From an uncultured Rhodospira sp. (GTDB taxonomy: Bacteria; Pseudomonadota; Alphaproteobacteria; Rhodospirillales; Rhodospirillaceae): a stretch of 64,000 bases of DNA. A program made the translations under genes and the position numbers. Under the pieces are notes generated by a model, which saw nothing but the letters and a program-made list of their open reading frames with translations, made no database searches and had not been told where the DNA came from. Of the stretch, positions 30,276 through 38,424 are shown in pieces (position 1 is the stretch's first letter; each line of letters begins with the position of its first letter). The stretch is taken from positions 1 through 64,000 of the forward strand of contig NZ_CAKZOT010000045.1 in NCBI RefSeq assembly GCF_937138205.1. Reading direction: 5' to 3'.

Positions 30276-31516
30276 CGGAACCGGTCCAGCGCTCCCTCCA
30301 GCGCATCGAGGGGCACGCGCGCCTGCTCGCCGCTGTCCAGGTCGCGGACAGTGGCCTCGCCGGCCGCCAGTTCCTCGTCGCCCAGGATGATGGCGGCGCG
30401 GGCGCCCACCTTGTTGGCCCGCTTCATGCGCTTGCCCATGTTGCCGCCATACCCCAGGTCGACGACATGACCGGCGCGGCGCAGGCGGTCGGTGAGCGTG
30501 AGGGCGAGCGCCTCCGCCTCGGCCCCCGCCGGGATCACGGCAAAGGGGCGCGGCGCCGGCGGCGGGTCGGCCAGCAGCATGGACAGGCGCTCGACCCCCG
30601 CCGCCCAGCCGACGCCGGGGGTGGGTGGGCCGCCCATCTGCTTGACCAGCCCGTCATAGCGGCCGCCGGCCAGCACCGTGCCCTGGGCGCCCAGTTGGGT
30701 GGTGGTGAACTCGAACGCCGTGTGGGTGTAGTAGTCGAGCCCGCGCACCAACCGGGGACTGATCTCGACCGGGATGTTCAGCGCGGCGAGGCCCTCCCGC
30801 ACGCGGGCGAAGAAGTCGCGCGACGCGTCGTTGAGGTGATCGGCCAGCACGGGCGCGTCGGCCACCACGGCGCGGTCGCCCTCGTCTTTTGAGTCGAGAA
30901 TGCGCATGGGGTTGCGCTCCAGCCGGGCGAGGCTGTCCTCGGACAGTTTGTCCTTATGCCCCTGGAGGTAGGCGACCAGGGCCTCGCGGTAGACGGCGCG
31001 GCTGTCCAGGTCGCCCAGGGTGTTCAGTTCCACCGTCACCGTGCCGCCCAGGCCCAGGGCTTCGAGAATATGATAGCCGCAGGTGATGACCTCGATGTCG
31101 GCGGCCGGCCCCTCGACCCCCAGGATCTCGATGCCGACCTGGTGGAACTGGCGCAGGCGGCCCTTCTGCGGCCGTTCATACCGGAACATGGGGCCGCGAT
31201 AGAACGCCTTGACCGGCACGCTCTGGGCCAGCCCGCCGGAGATGAAGGCGCGCACGATGGCCGCCGTGCCCTCGGGTCGCAGGGTCAGGCTCTCGCCGCC
31301 CCGGTCCTCGAAGGTGTACATCTCCTTGGTGACGATGTCCGACGTGTCGCCCAGGGTGCGCTTGAAGACCTCGGTGAACTCGAAGATGGGCGTGACGATC
31401 TCGCCGAAGCCGAAGCGGCGGGCGACGTCGAACGCGCGGTCCTCGACGGCGCGGTGGACACGGGCGGCGTCGGGCAGCAGGTCGTGGGTCCCGCGCACGG
31501 GTTGCAGGGCGGCCAT
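30272..31516 (-). CDS. hisS: Histidyl-tRNA synthetase
   Basis: This 414-residue class II synthetase has motif 2 (FYRGPMFRYERPQKGRLRQF), the TLRPEGTA segment and the histidine-site region LVRGLDYYTHTAFEF. A C-terminal anticodon-binding domain follows. The gene begins 76 bases downstream of a good promoter (31592-31620) that is duplicated near 34220. It leads hisS-hemA-prfA with four-base overlaps. Confidence 0.95.
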   Translation of the reverse strand: MAALQPVRGTHDLLPDAARVHRAVEDRAFDVARRFGFGEIVTPIFEFTEVFKRTLGDTSDIVTKEMYTFEDRGGESLTLRPEGTAAIVRAFISGGLAQSVPVKAFYRGPMFRYERPQKGRLRQFHQVGIEILGVEGPAADIEVITCGYHILEALGLGGTVTVELNTLGDLDSRAVYREALVAYLQGHKDKLSEDSLARLERNPMRILDSKDEGDRAVVADAPVLADHLNDASRDFFARVREGLAALNIPVEISPRLVRGLDYYTHTAFEFTTTQLGAQGTVLAGGRYDGLVKQMGGPPTPGVGWAAGVERLSMLLADPPPAPRPFAVIPAGAEAEALALTLTDRLRRAGHVVDLGYGGNMGKRMKRANKVGARAAIILGDEELAAGEATVRDLDSGEQARVPLDALEGALDRFR

Positions 31517-31579
31517 GGGGGTCCTTCAGGAGACGGGACAACGGGAAACGGGATCACGCCACGGACCGGTGAGGCCCGT

Positions 31580-31630
31580 GGTGCCGCCCCCGTCATATTC
31601 AGGCCGGACCCGTTTTGCAACGGTGTGAGG
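31580..31630. repeat. 51-base direct repeat, copy A, carrying the hisS promoter
   Basis: This sequence is repeated at 34210-34260 with only two substitutions (31603 and 31613, G/A and T/A). On the minus strand it contains TTGCAA and TATGAC spaced 17 bases apart (31620-31592), a convincing sigma70 promoter directed at hisS. Both substitutions fall in the spacer. The two copies flank the accessory cassette. Confidence 0.85.
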
Positions 31631-31723
31631 CATTTGGAGGGACGATCCGTCCGCCGGCCGAAAGCGTATTGACATTGCCCTCACAGCCAACATCTCCTGG
31701 AGCATGGTGTGACGGAGGCCATC

Positions 31724-32023
31724 ATGTCCCATCTTCCCCCCGCCGCGCGGTCTCGGCCGCCGCGCGACGTCTCCATCAACCTGCGTGCCAGCCAGGGGCA
31801 ACGCGCGCTGATCGACCAGGCCGCCGAGGCCCTGGGCAAGACACGCTCGGAGTTCATGCTGGACAGCGCCTGCCGGGACGCGGAAACCGTCCTGCAGGAC
31901 CGTAAGCTGTTCACCCTCGTCGAAGACCGCTTCCAGGCTTTCCTGGATGCCCTTGACGCGCCGCCGCAGGACAACCCCGCGCTGCGCCGGTTGCTGACGG
32001 AAAAGGCCCCCTGGGACCGATGA
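31724..32023 (+). CDS. DUF1778 ribbon-helix-helix antitoxin (TacA-like)
   Basis: The 99-residue protein matches DUF1778 antitoxins: the strand and helix segment DVSINLRASQGQRALIDQAA, then LGKTRSEFMLDSACRDAE, then a helical toxin-binding tail. Such proteins neutralise GNAT acetyltransferase toxins that acetylate aminoacyl-tRNA, and bind their own promoter. The ATG at 31724 is preceded by ACGGAGG; a GTG at 31709 is a weaker choice. Its stop overlaps an ATG at 32020 exactly as in TacA-TacT pairs, but that second gene is apparently interrupted. The base composition is like the backbone. Confidence 0.85.
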   Translation: MSHLPPAARSRPPRDVSINLRASQGQRALIDQAAEALGKTRSEFMLDSACRDAETVLQDRKLFTLVEDRFQAFLDALDAPPQDNPALRRLLTEKAPWDR

Positions 32024-32085
32024 CGACGGACCTGTCCGCCGTCACGGTACCCGATCAATTGTGCGCCTTCGCGATCACGGCCATA
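32020..32085 (+). pseudogene. Probable 5' remnant of a GNAT toxin gene (TacT-like)
   Basis: An ATG overlapping the antitoxin stop (ATGA) opens a frame beginning MTTDLSAVTVPDQL, in the place and style of a TacT toxin start. After about 20 codons the composition changes sharply to AT-rich sequence. The rest of the frame shows no GNAT motifs and merely lies opposite the TOPRIM gene. I infer that the toxin was cut by insertion of the ATPase/TOPRIM module. Confidence 0.4.
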
Positions 32086-32130
32086 CAACTACAAGAAACT
32101 CGCATTCGCACAACAAATGCAGCCAAAAAA

Positions 32131-32772
32131 TTACGCAGAATGATTCGTACCTTCGGTCAAAAACACTCGCTCAACCCATTTCAAGAAATCGGGCACCTTC
32201 CCCCGATCCGGGTTGAGATATTTTTTCCGAATTGCCAAGCCCATAGGCGTCCCGGGATCTTCTTGCCAAGCCAACCACGTATGAATTTCTGCCTTGGATT
32301 GATGTGCGTCTTTGAACAAACGCAAATCATTCGACATGCCATTGATGCAGGTTCTCGCATAGTTAAAAAGCTCGTCTCCATCAGGAATCAACAAGCAAAC
32401 AAAGTCCTCCAGCATGCCTTGAGTAACATTGTCCGGCATCAGCCAAATACCAATCCTTGGCTTTCCTTCTCGCAAAACAACGGCGCCATGTGATTGCGGT
32501 TCGTCCGGAATCTCAGGGTAGTCATGTTTTCTCAACACATCCTTGATGCTAATCCAGCGCCCCTCGGGACTAACATCTGCGTCCAAAATAACTCCAATCG
32601 CTTGAGTAGTGCTTCCCTTCAAACGAACGCCTAAGTCTCTTAGAACCCCACTATCTGACCCACATTTCTCAACTGAAAAAGATACAGGAATTGAGTGAGC
32701 TTCAAACAAATTCCAGAAAACATGCTGGTCGTCATTGCCTTCGACCAATAAAACATTCGAATTATCGTTCAT
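32131..32772 (-). CDS. TOPRIM-fold protein, DUF3226/DUF4435-like
   Basis: The 213-residue protein opens with a TOPRIM signature: a glutamate in NVLLVEGNDDQHVF (E11) and a D-x-D pair in IGVILDADVS (D64, D66), the metal-binding residues of OLD-type nucleases. The middle part, GIWLMPDNVTQGMLEDFV, resembles DUF3226 proteins. The gene starts inside the last four bases of the ATPase gene, so both are made together. Separate TOPRIM and ATPase proteins are the layout of PARIS (AriB/AriA) and other split OLD systems, which sense phage proteins. It is AT-rich relative to the backbone. Defence function is inferred, not shown. Confidence 0.72.
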   Translation of the reverse strand: MNDNSNVLLVEGNDDQHVFWNLFEAHSIPVSFSVEKCGSDSGVLRDLGVRLKGSTTQAIGVILDADVSPEGRWISIKDVLRKHDYPEIPDEPQSHGAVVLREGKPRIGIWLMPDNVTQGMLEDFVCLLIPDGDELFNYARTCINGMSNDLRLFKDAHQSKAEIHTWLAWQEDPGTPMGLAIRKKYLNPDRGKVPDFLKWVERVFLTEGTNHSA

Positions 32773-33938
32773 CTCACCTCTATCTCCTTTTCTACGACTA
32801 AATTCAGCTCATCAGGTTCGAAAGAAACCCCAGAAATAACGCCATTCACACCTTCGAGGCGAATCAACGATGCGTCTTCGGCATCGAGGCCTGAGGCTGC
32901 CGCCTCAAAACCTCTAATACAGTCAAGGCTGTGTGTCGTTGCAAAAACCTGAACATTTAGATCTTGACTCTGCTTCAATATCAAAGCCCAGAGATCTTTC
33001 ATGACGGAGTAGTGAACACCATTTTCAACTTCGTCAATCAAAAGAAAGCCGTTCCTGGCGGCCGCGAGTGAGACAGCGATCCCAAATAGATGGTTGACAC
33101 CCTCACCAAGGCTGCGCAGCGGGACAGGCATTGCGTGTCGCCCAATCTTGACCAAAGCAAAACGGCCGTACGAACGCAAACGATCTCGAGGAGATCCAAC
33201 AAAAGCTACCCTCTCCAGATCCTTGCAGATTAAGCGCAACGCTTCGTACACAATGTCTTCTTCCTCACGTAGCGCAATCTTATCCCAAAGAAGTGAGACA
33301 TAGTCGGAGCCGAGGCCTTCAGCAGGAACGAACTGGAATCCTGGGTGCGCATCAGAGTCTACTGAACGAAGTCTCCGGAAGTTCTCAATTCTACCAAATG
33401 ACACCAGACGTTCACGTTCTCCATATTGGATGGATAGTCCAGGATAGGCACGTCCAGAAAATTCAGCATCTTCTTCGGTCATAATCCGACGCGCTCTAAG
33501 AACTCTACCACCTTCTGCCTCGTCGATCTCATCTATAATTTGACAATGTTTAACTGTAAGAGTTTGTGTAACTGTATGAGTTTCTTGGAAAAAACCTTCT
33601 ATATACTTGCCTTCAATTGAAAAGCTCGGACACGCTTCCGCTAGGTCTGGGCGACCATAAAAAAGAGATTCATAAGAAAAACCTTCCGCGCTACCAGAAT
33701 CCGCGTCCGCATCCGATCGCGTGTCCAGAGAAATCTCGCCCCTATTTACCAGTAAGTCGCGGATGCGGGCGGGCGATCCCTCAGCAGAAAATATACTAAT
33801 TGCCTCCAAGAGCGACGTTTTTCCTAAGCTATTTTTTCCGACTACCAAGTTCACTCGAGATAGATTTTTGAGTTCTAGGCGTTCAAAGGGCCTAAAACCA
33901 AACACATTTAGGCCGGTCAGATGTGTCTTTTTCATCAT
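32769..33938 (-). CDS. SMC/OLD-like AAA ATPase (AAA_15/AAA_21 type)
   Basis: The 389-residue ATPase has Walker A GKNSLGKTS (34-42), an ABC-like signature SLGEGVNHL (276-284), Walker B FLLIDEVENG (298-307) and a switch segment ATTHS (333-337). These mark the RecF/SMC class found in OLD, Gabija and PARIS defence ATPases. The middle part (about 60-250) is a family-specific insert. It lacks a TOPRIM domain of its own; that domain is encoded by the overlapping next gene. The gene is AT-rich and follows a 51-base repeat carrying a hisS-type promoter about 270 bases upstream. It probably acts as sensor and scaffold for the TOPRIM effector. Confidence 0.75.
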   Translation of the reverse strand: MMKKTHLTGLNVFGFRPFERLELKNLSRVNLVVGKNSLGKTSLLEAISIFSAEGSPARIRDLLVNRGEISLDTRSDADADSGSAEGFSYESLFYGRPDLAEACPSFSIEGKYIEGFFQETHTVTQTLTVKHCQIIDEIDEAEGGRVLRARRIMTEEDAEFSGRAYPGLSIQYGERERLVSFGRIENFRRLRSVDSDAHPGFQFVPAEGLGSDYVSLLWDKIALREEEDIVYEALRLICKDLERVAFVGSPRDRLRSYGRFALVKIGRHAMPVPLRSLGEGVNHLFGIAVSLAAARNGFLLIDEVENGVHYSVMKDLWALILKQSQDLNVQVFATTHSLDCIRGFEAAASGLDAEDASLIRLEGVNGVISGVSFEPDELNLVVEKEIEVR

Positions 33939-34209
33939 AGCAAGCAGTACAGTTTAATCGCTGTGAGCCGCGCAGCCCTACTCGGTGCCAAGTTCTATGT
34001 TCCCAAAGCAGCATGACGGGATTGCAGCAGATTTCCAAGCTCGTTTTTTTAACGCTGCACAAATGTCGTGCCAATGCCAAACGCAGCCCGTCGTCCGAAG
34101 GGCGTTCCCGCCGAAGGCGTAAGCCGCCGCGATCGGCGCCACGGACGGTGCCAACCCACCCTACACATTGTCTCCCATCGGCTCGGCCGCTCGCCCGTCA
34201 CTCCGGCCG
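33939..34209. other. Upstream region of the ATPase gene and right edge of the AT-rich segment
   Basis: The AT-rich composition ends at about 34055. To the right the text becomes GC-rich and contains short imperfect palindromes, such as ACGGTGCCAACCCACC near 34146. No open frame in it looks real. Bases 34136-34151 resemble 31554-31570 next to copy A (CGCCACGGAC.GGTG), hinting that more than the 51-base repeat was once shared. Confidence 0.4.
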
Positions 34210-34260
34210 GGTGCCGCCCCCGTCATATTCAGACCGGACCCGATTTGCAACGGTGTGAGG
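34210..34260. repeat. 51-base direct repeat, copy B
   Basis: This is a 49/51 match to 31580-31630 in the same orientation, 2,630 bases away. The promoter hexamers TTGCAA and TATGAC are intact on the minus strand and here point to the ATPase gene. It lies 14 bases after the stop of the LysE-type gene. Copies A and B therefore bracket exactly the material between that gene and hisS. Confidence 0.85.
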
Positions 34261-34274
34261 GGTGCGCGTCGCTG

Positions 34275-34886
34275 CTACCGATCCGCCAGCGCCAGCCGCA
34301 GCCCCAGCAGGCCGAACGCCCCGGCGAAGCCGCGCCGCATCCAGCGCATGACCTCTGGCCGTGAGATGACGTGGCGCCGGGTGGCCGAGGCGAACGCGCC
34401 GTAGCCGACGAAGACGATGAATGTCAGCAGCATGAACACCCCCGCCAGCCACAGCATGACGAGCGTCGGCGCGGTCGTTCCGGCTGGCACGAACTGCGGC
34501 AGGAAAGCCAGGAAGAACAGCGACAGCTTCGGGTTCAGGATGTTCAGGAGGATACCGTCGCGCACGATCCGGCCGGCCGGAGCCGGGGCGCGCTCGCCTT
34601 TGACCTCCAGCGCGCCGCCCTCGCGCAGCACACTCCAGGCCATGTACAGCAGGTAGCAGACGCCCAGGTACTTGATGACCATGAACGCCATGGCGCTGGT
34701 GTGCAGCAGCGCGGCCAGACCGGCGATGCTGGCGGCGATGTGCGGGACGATCCCGAACGTACAGCCGACCGCCGCCCAGACGCTGGCGCGCCAGCCTCGC
34801 CCGAGTCCGCAGGCCAGCGTGTACAGAACGCCGGTGCCCGGCAGCAGGATGACGACCATCGACGTGATCAGGAATTCGGGGGTCAT
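34275..34886 (-). CDS. LysE/RhtB-family amino acid exporter
   Basis: This 203-residue inner-membrane protein has six hydrophobic segments. The family opening LLPGTGVLYTLACGLGRGWR corresponds to the conserved PGP..L....G...G..AG text of LysE/RhtB exporters, and NPKLSLFFLAFLPQFV is a family hallmark. It would export an amino acid such as threonine, homoserine or lysine; which one is not evident. Without the cassette it would lie directly upstream of the hisS promoter on the same strand. Confidence 0.85.
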   Translation of the reverse strand: MTPEFLITSMVVILLPGTGVLYTLACGLGRGWRASVWAAVGCTFGIVPHIAASIAGLAALLHTSAMAFMVIKYLGVCYLLYMAWSVLREGGALEVKGERAPAPAGRIVRDGILLNILNPKLSLFFLAFLPQFVPAGTTAPTLVMLWLAGVFMLLTFIVFVGYGAFASATRRHVISRPEVMRWMRRGFAGAFGLLGLRLALADR

Positions 34887-35044
34887 GGCGGTATCCTCAC
34901 ACTGGGTTCGCTGGGTCCATGTCGCGCGATGCCGGGCAACGGTCTGCTCGGGTTGGGAAGGGGCGGCACACCGTCCCCGGCACGGCTATCGTATCACACG
35001 TTTCCGCCGAAGCGACGGCTCTTCGCTCGCGAGGCGATGTGACA

Positions 35045-35147
35045 CGTCATTGCGAACCCTCGTCGCAAGACGAGGGTGAAGCAATCCAGGGCACAAGACG
35101 CAAGTATCCGCCCTGGATTGCTTCGTCGCTACGCTCCTCGCAATGAC
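35045..35147. repeat. REP/MITE-like palindromic repeat, second copy
   Basis: The element begins CGTCATTGCGA and ends TCGCAATGAC. Inner arms GAAGCAATCCAGGGC and GCCCTGGATTGCTTC are perfectly complementary. It is the same family as 9455-9579. The 581-base gap 34887-35467 contains this element, a palindrome at 35258-35279 and a half-copy at 35415-35441, but no convincing gene. Confidence 0.8.
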
Positions 35148-35257
35148 AAGAGGGAGTAAAGATGTGTGAATCGTATAGCCATTTCATGGGGAGGGGGTCC
35201 GGCCTGCACCCATTTTACGGCCTGCCCTCCACCCCACCGGAAGGTGCCTGCCTGACA

Positions 35258-35279
35258 CCTCCCCCATTTATGGGGGAGG
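35258..35279. repeat. Perfect CCTCCCCCAT palindrome
   Basis: CCTCCCCCAT-TT-ATGGGGGAGG is a perfect hairpin, followed by TTGGGAGGGGG. It resembles the hairpin at 23069-23090 in both stem and following text. No T-run follows, so it is more likely a dispersed repeat than a terminator. Confidence 0.6.
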
Positions 35280-35414
35280 TTGGGAGGGGGTTCAGGCGGA
35301 AAACAGCGGCTTTGGATGTGTGTGACTCAGAGATCGCCGGCACGGGGAGGGTCGAGGTGGGATTCGTCGTCTTCATGGTCTCGGCTCACCGAAGCGACGC
35401 CACACCCCAGAGAG

Positions 35415-35441
35415 TAGTCGCTTACGCTCCTCGCAATGACG
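35415..35441. repeat. Right half of the CGTCATTGCGAG repeat family
   Basis: AGTCGCTTACGCTCCTCGCAATGACG closely matches the right end of 35045-35147 (CGTCGCTACGCTCCTCGCAATGAC). The left half is absent. It lies 26 bases downstream of ispG. Confidence 0.6.
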
Positions 35442-35467
35442 TTTCTCGTTTCAGGCCAACGCCCAAA

Positions 35468-36607
35468 CTACTCCGCCGCCGTCTTTTCCGCCGCCTTGGC
35501 GGCCTCGATCTCGGCGGCCTTCTTCTCCACCAGTTCGACGATGTGGTCGATCATCTGCGGGTTGTTGATGTTGTGATCCGGAACGCCCGCAATGTAGACC
35601 TTGTTGGCCGAGCCCTCGTTGGCCATCGTGCCGCCGCCGGTCAGGCCGATATCCGTCTCGCGCGCCTCGCCCGGGCCGTTGACCACGCAGCCGATGATGG
35701 ACAGCGAGATGGGTGTGGCGATATGGGCCAGCCGCTCTTCCAGGACGGCAACGGTCTTGATGACGTCGAAGCCTTGCCGGGCGCAGGACGGGCAGGAGAC
35801 GATGCGCACGCCCCGGTGGCGCAGGTCCAGGCTCTTGAGGATATCGAAGCCGACCTTGATCTCCTCGACCGGATCGGCGGACAGCGACACGCGGATGGTG
35901 TCGCCGATCCCCTGCTTCAGCAGCCAGCCGATGCCGATGGAGGATTTGACAGTGCCGACGCGGGTCCCGCCGGCCTCGGTGATGCCCAGGTGCAGCGGAT
36001 AGTCGCAGGCCTCGGCCAGCGCCTCGTAGGCGGCGATGGCCAGGTAGACGTCGGACGCCTTGACCGAGATCTTGAACTCGCGGAAATCGTTGTCTTCCAG
36101 CAGCTTGGCGTGCTCCAGGGCACTTTCGACCATGGCCTCGGGGTTGGGCTCGCCGTACTTCTCCAGCAGGTGCTTGTCCAGCGAGCCGGCGTTGACGCCG
36201 ATGCGCATGGAGCAGCCGTGGTCCTTGGCGGCGCGGACCACCTCGCGCACGCGCTCCTGCGACCCGATATTGCCGGGGTTGATGCGCAGGCAGGCGGCGC
36301 CGGCCTCGGCGGCCTCGATGGCCCGCTTGTAGTGGAAGTGGATGTCGGCGACGATTGGCACGCTGACCTGCTTGACGATCTCCTTCAGGCCGGCCGTGGC
36401 CTCCTCGTCAGGGCAGGAGACGCGGACGATATCGGCGCCGGCCTCCTCCAGGCGTTTGATCTGGGCCACCGTCGCCGCCACATCGGCGGTGATGGTGTTG
36501 GTCATCGATTGCACGGTGACGGGGGCGTCGCCGCCCACCGGCACCGGTCCGACGAAAATCTTGCGGCTCTTGCGACGCGTGATGTCGCGGTAGGGGCGAA
36601 CGGACAT
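35468..36607 (-). CDS. ispG: 4-hydroxy-3-methylbut-2-en-1-yl diphosphate synthase (flavodoxin/ferredoxin)
   Basis: This 379-residue enzyme of the methylerythritol phosphate isoprenoid pathway carries a 4Fe-4S cluster. The cluster cysteines lie in [11 protein letters not shown] and [12 protein letters not shown], and the TIM-barrel part starts with [13 protein letters not shown] chose the ATG at 36607, preceded by GAGGGGG; a TTG at 36634 would add nine residues. The C-terminus is an alanine- and lysine-rich helix. It lies about 100 bases downstream of the RodZ-like gene on the same strand, as in many alphaproteobacteria. Confidence 0.95.
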   Translation of the reverse strand: MSVRPYRDITRRKSRKIFVGPVPVGGDAPVTVQSMTNTITADVAATVAQIKRLEEAGADIVRVSCPDEEATAGLKEIVKQVSVPIVADIHFHYKRAIEAAEAGAACLRINPGNIGSQERVREVVRAAKDHGCSMRIGVNAGSLDKHLLEKYGEPNPEAMVESALEHAKLLEDNDFREFKISVKASDVYLAIAAYEALAEACDYPLHLGITEAGGTRVGTVKSSIGIGWLLKQGIGDTIRVSLSADPVEEIKVGFDILKSLDLRHRGVRIVSCPSCARQGFDVIKTVAVLEERLAHIATPISLSIIGCVVNGPGEARETDIGLTGGGTMANEGSANKVYIAGVPDHNINNPQMIDHIVELVEKKAAEIEAAKAAEKTAAE

Positions 36608-36705
36608 GGGACCCCCTCGGTCGTGGTCCGACAAGTACGGACGCGGGCCGGTCCGGAGCGGACCGCCCGCGCGTTTCAGCCCCTGGTATAAGGGGTTCGT
36701 GGGCC

Positions 36706-38235
36706 TTAGTTCAAGCTGCCCGGGGACAGCCGCACGCCGTTGCGCGGCACCCCGACCGGCCCCAGGTTGCGCACCCGCCGGCCGTCCACGTAGACCTCAA
36801 GCCCGCCGGCGTTGCTGGTGTTGAGCGTATAGCCGCCATCGGTCGGCACCGCGTAGGTATCGCCGCGCCGCAGCAGCCGGCGCACCACCAGGTCGCCGCC
36901 CTTGCGCACCTGGATCCAGGAATCGCGGTTGGCGCGCAGCACGATGCGGGAGCCGTTGGCGACCGATTGAACCTCGGACGGCGCGGCGCGGCCGATGTAG
37001 GCGGGTGTCGGCTCCTCTTCCGGTTCGGCGGGCTCTTCCGTCTCCGGTTCGGCCGGCGGCTCCGGCGCCTCCGCTGTCTCCGCCGTCTCGGTCTCGGGAA
37101 TGGCCGGTGCGGCCGCCTCCGGGGTTTCGGGCGCCTCGGCCGGTTCAGCCGCGTCGCCATCCCCCGCCTCGTCGGCGCCGTCGGTAACGGGTTCGGTGGG
37201 TGCGACGTCCTCGTCCGCCACACCTTCATCCGCCACGCCTTCATCCGGCGCGGCCTCGTCCGGCGCGACTGCGTCGGGCGCCTCGGCCGGTTGCGGGTCC
37301 TCGGCGTCTTCGGGACCCGGCGCGGTCGCCGCCTCCTCGGCTGGCGGTGCGGTCTCTTCCGCCTCTTCGGTCTCATCGACCGCCGCCACGTCGGGGGTCG
37401 CCGGTTCCGTCGGCGTAGTCACGTCGTCCGGCGCGGGCGCGTCGTCATCGGCCGGAGCGGTTTCTTCCGCGGCCGTTGCCGCCGGGTCTTGGGCTGGAGG
37501 CGTGGTGGGAGAGGTGGGATTCAGCGCCGCCAATCCGTCGCCGGCCGGCGCCCCCTCATCGGCCGCGCCCCCGTCCTCCGCGCCGCCGTCCGCCGCGTCG
37601 ACGGTATCGGTTGCGGTGTCGACCGGAGCGGCGTCCGGGGTCTCGGCTGTCGGTTCGGTCGTTTCGGTGGGGTCCGCGCGCTCGGCGGGCTCGGGCGACG
37701 TCTCTTGCTCCGCCTGCCCCGTCGCGGGTCCCGCGCCGTCATCCCCTTCCATCAGGCTCGCCAGCCGGTCGGGAATCGCCGGGATCAGCTCGGCCATCGA
37801 CGTGTTGTTGGTCGACATCCAGTACCAGCCGCCGTAGGCGAGGCTGGCCACGGCCAGCAGCACCAGCAGCAGGGCCCCGGCCGGCAGGCGGCCACTGTTG
37901 GCGGGCGCTGGAAAGTCCAGGTGGTCGGCCGGCTTGGCACCCTGCGGCTCGTTCTTGTAGCGACGGATGATCTCCTCGGCGTCCAGCCCGAGGTATTCGG
38001 CGTAGGCCCGGATGAATCCCGTGACATAGGTGGCGCCGGGCAGGTCGTCGAACCGGCCGTCCTCAATGGCGAGCAGGTGGTGATAGCGGATGCGAAGATC
38101 GTCAGCGACGATCCGCAGGTCCTGCCCGAGCCGCAAGCGCGTTTCCTGCAATAAGGTGCCGACATGCGCCGCCGGGATATACCCCTCGTGAGGATGCCGC
38201 CGTTCCGCCGTATTGGCCAAGGTTGTCGTCCTCAT
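36706..38235 (-). CDS. RodZ-like protein: HTH domain, one membrane helix, acidic linker, DUF4115
   Basis: The 509-residue protein has a Cro-type helix-turn-helix of the RodZ kind at about 25-95 ([20 protein letters not shown], then Y-V-x-G-F-I-R-A-Y). A single membrane helix is at about 119-140. A very long linker (about 165-430) of Pro, Ala, Glu, Asp and Thr follows, then the periplasmic DUF4115 domain (about 435-500, with [17 protein letters not shown]). RodZ links MreB to the rod-shape elongation machinery. The linker is much longer than in enterobacterial RodZ (337 residues in total). The ATG at 38235 was chosen to start just before the conserved region; the gene precedes ispG. Confidence 0.82.
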   Translation of the reverse strand: MRTTTLANTAERRHPHEGYIPAAHVGTLLQETRLRLGQDLRIVADDLRIRYHHLLAIEDGRFDDLPGATYVTGFIRAYAEYLGLDAEEIIRRYKNEPQGAKPADHLDFPAPANSGRLPAGALLLVLLAVASLAYGGWYWMSTNNTSMAELIPAIPDRLASLMEGDDGAGPATGQAEQETSPEPAERADPTETTEPTAETPDAAPVDTATDTVDAADGGAEDGGAADEGAPAGDGLAALNPTSPTTPPAQDPAATAAEETAPADDDAPAPDDVTTPTEPATPDVAAVDETEEAEETAPPAEEAATAPGPEDAEDPQPAEAPDAVAPDEAAPDEGVADEGVADEDVAPTEPVTDGADEAGDGDAAEPAEAPETPEAAAPAIPETETAETAEAPEPPAEPETEEPAEPEEEPTPAYIGRAAPSEVQSVANGSRIVLRANRDSWIQVRKGGDLVVRRLLRRGDTYAVPTDGGYTLNTSNAGGLEVYVDGRRVRNLGPVGVPRNGVRLSPGSLN

Positions 38236-38424
38236 CACCTGATCGCGTGGTCCGCTCGCGTCATCCGCCGGAAAGGTCGCGGCGGTCGTCCGCCCCTGTG
38301 GGTGCGTGGCCGGCACGCAAACCAATGCCCTGACATATACCCTACCTTATCGAAGGACGAAACGGCTTTCCAGGTCCCTCACGAAGGCAGGAAAGAACCC
38401 GCGTTACAACACGTTATGAAGCGT

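Noticed and set aside
32020-32493. A 157-codon frame after the DUF1778 antitoxin, as a complete toxin
   Set aside because: Only about the first 20 codons look like a toxin start. The rest is antisense to the TOPRIM gene and shows no acetyltransferase motifs.
35468-36634. A TTG at 36634 as the ispG start
   Set aside because: The ATG at 36607 has a clear GAGGGGG ribosome site and begins right before the conserved sequence.
35162-36691. A 509-codon plus-strand open frame covering ispG
   Set aside because: It is antisense to ispG, whose cluster cysteines are all present, and its start lies in repeat sequence.
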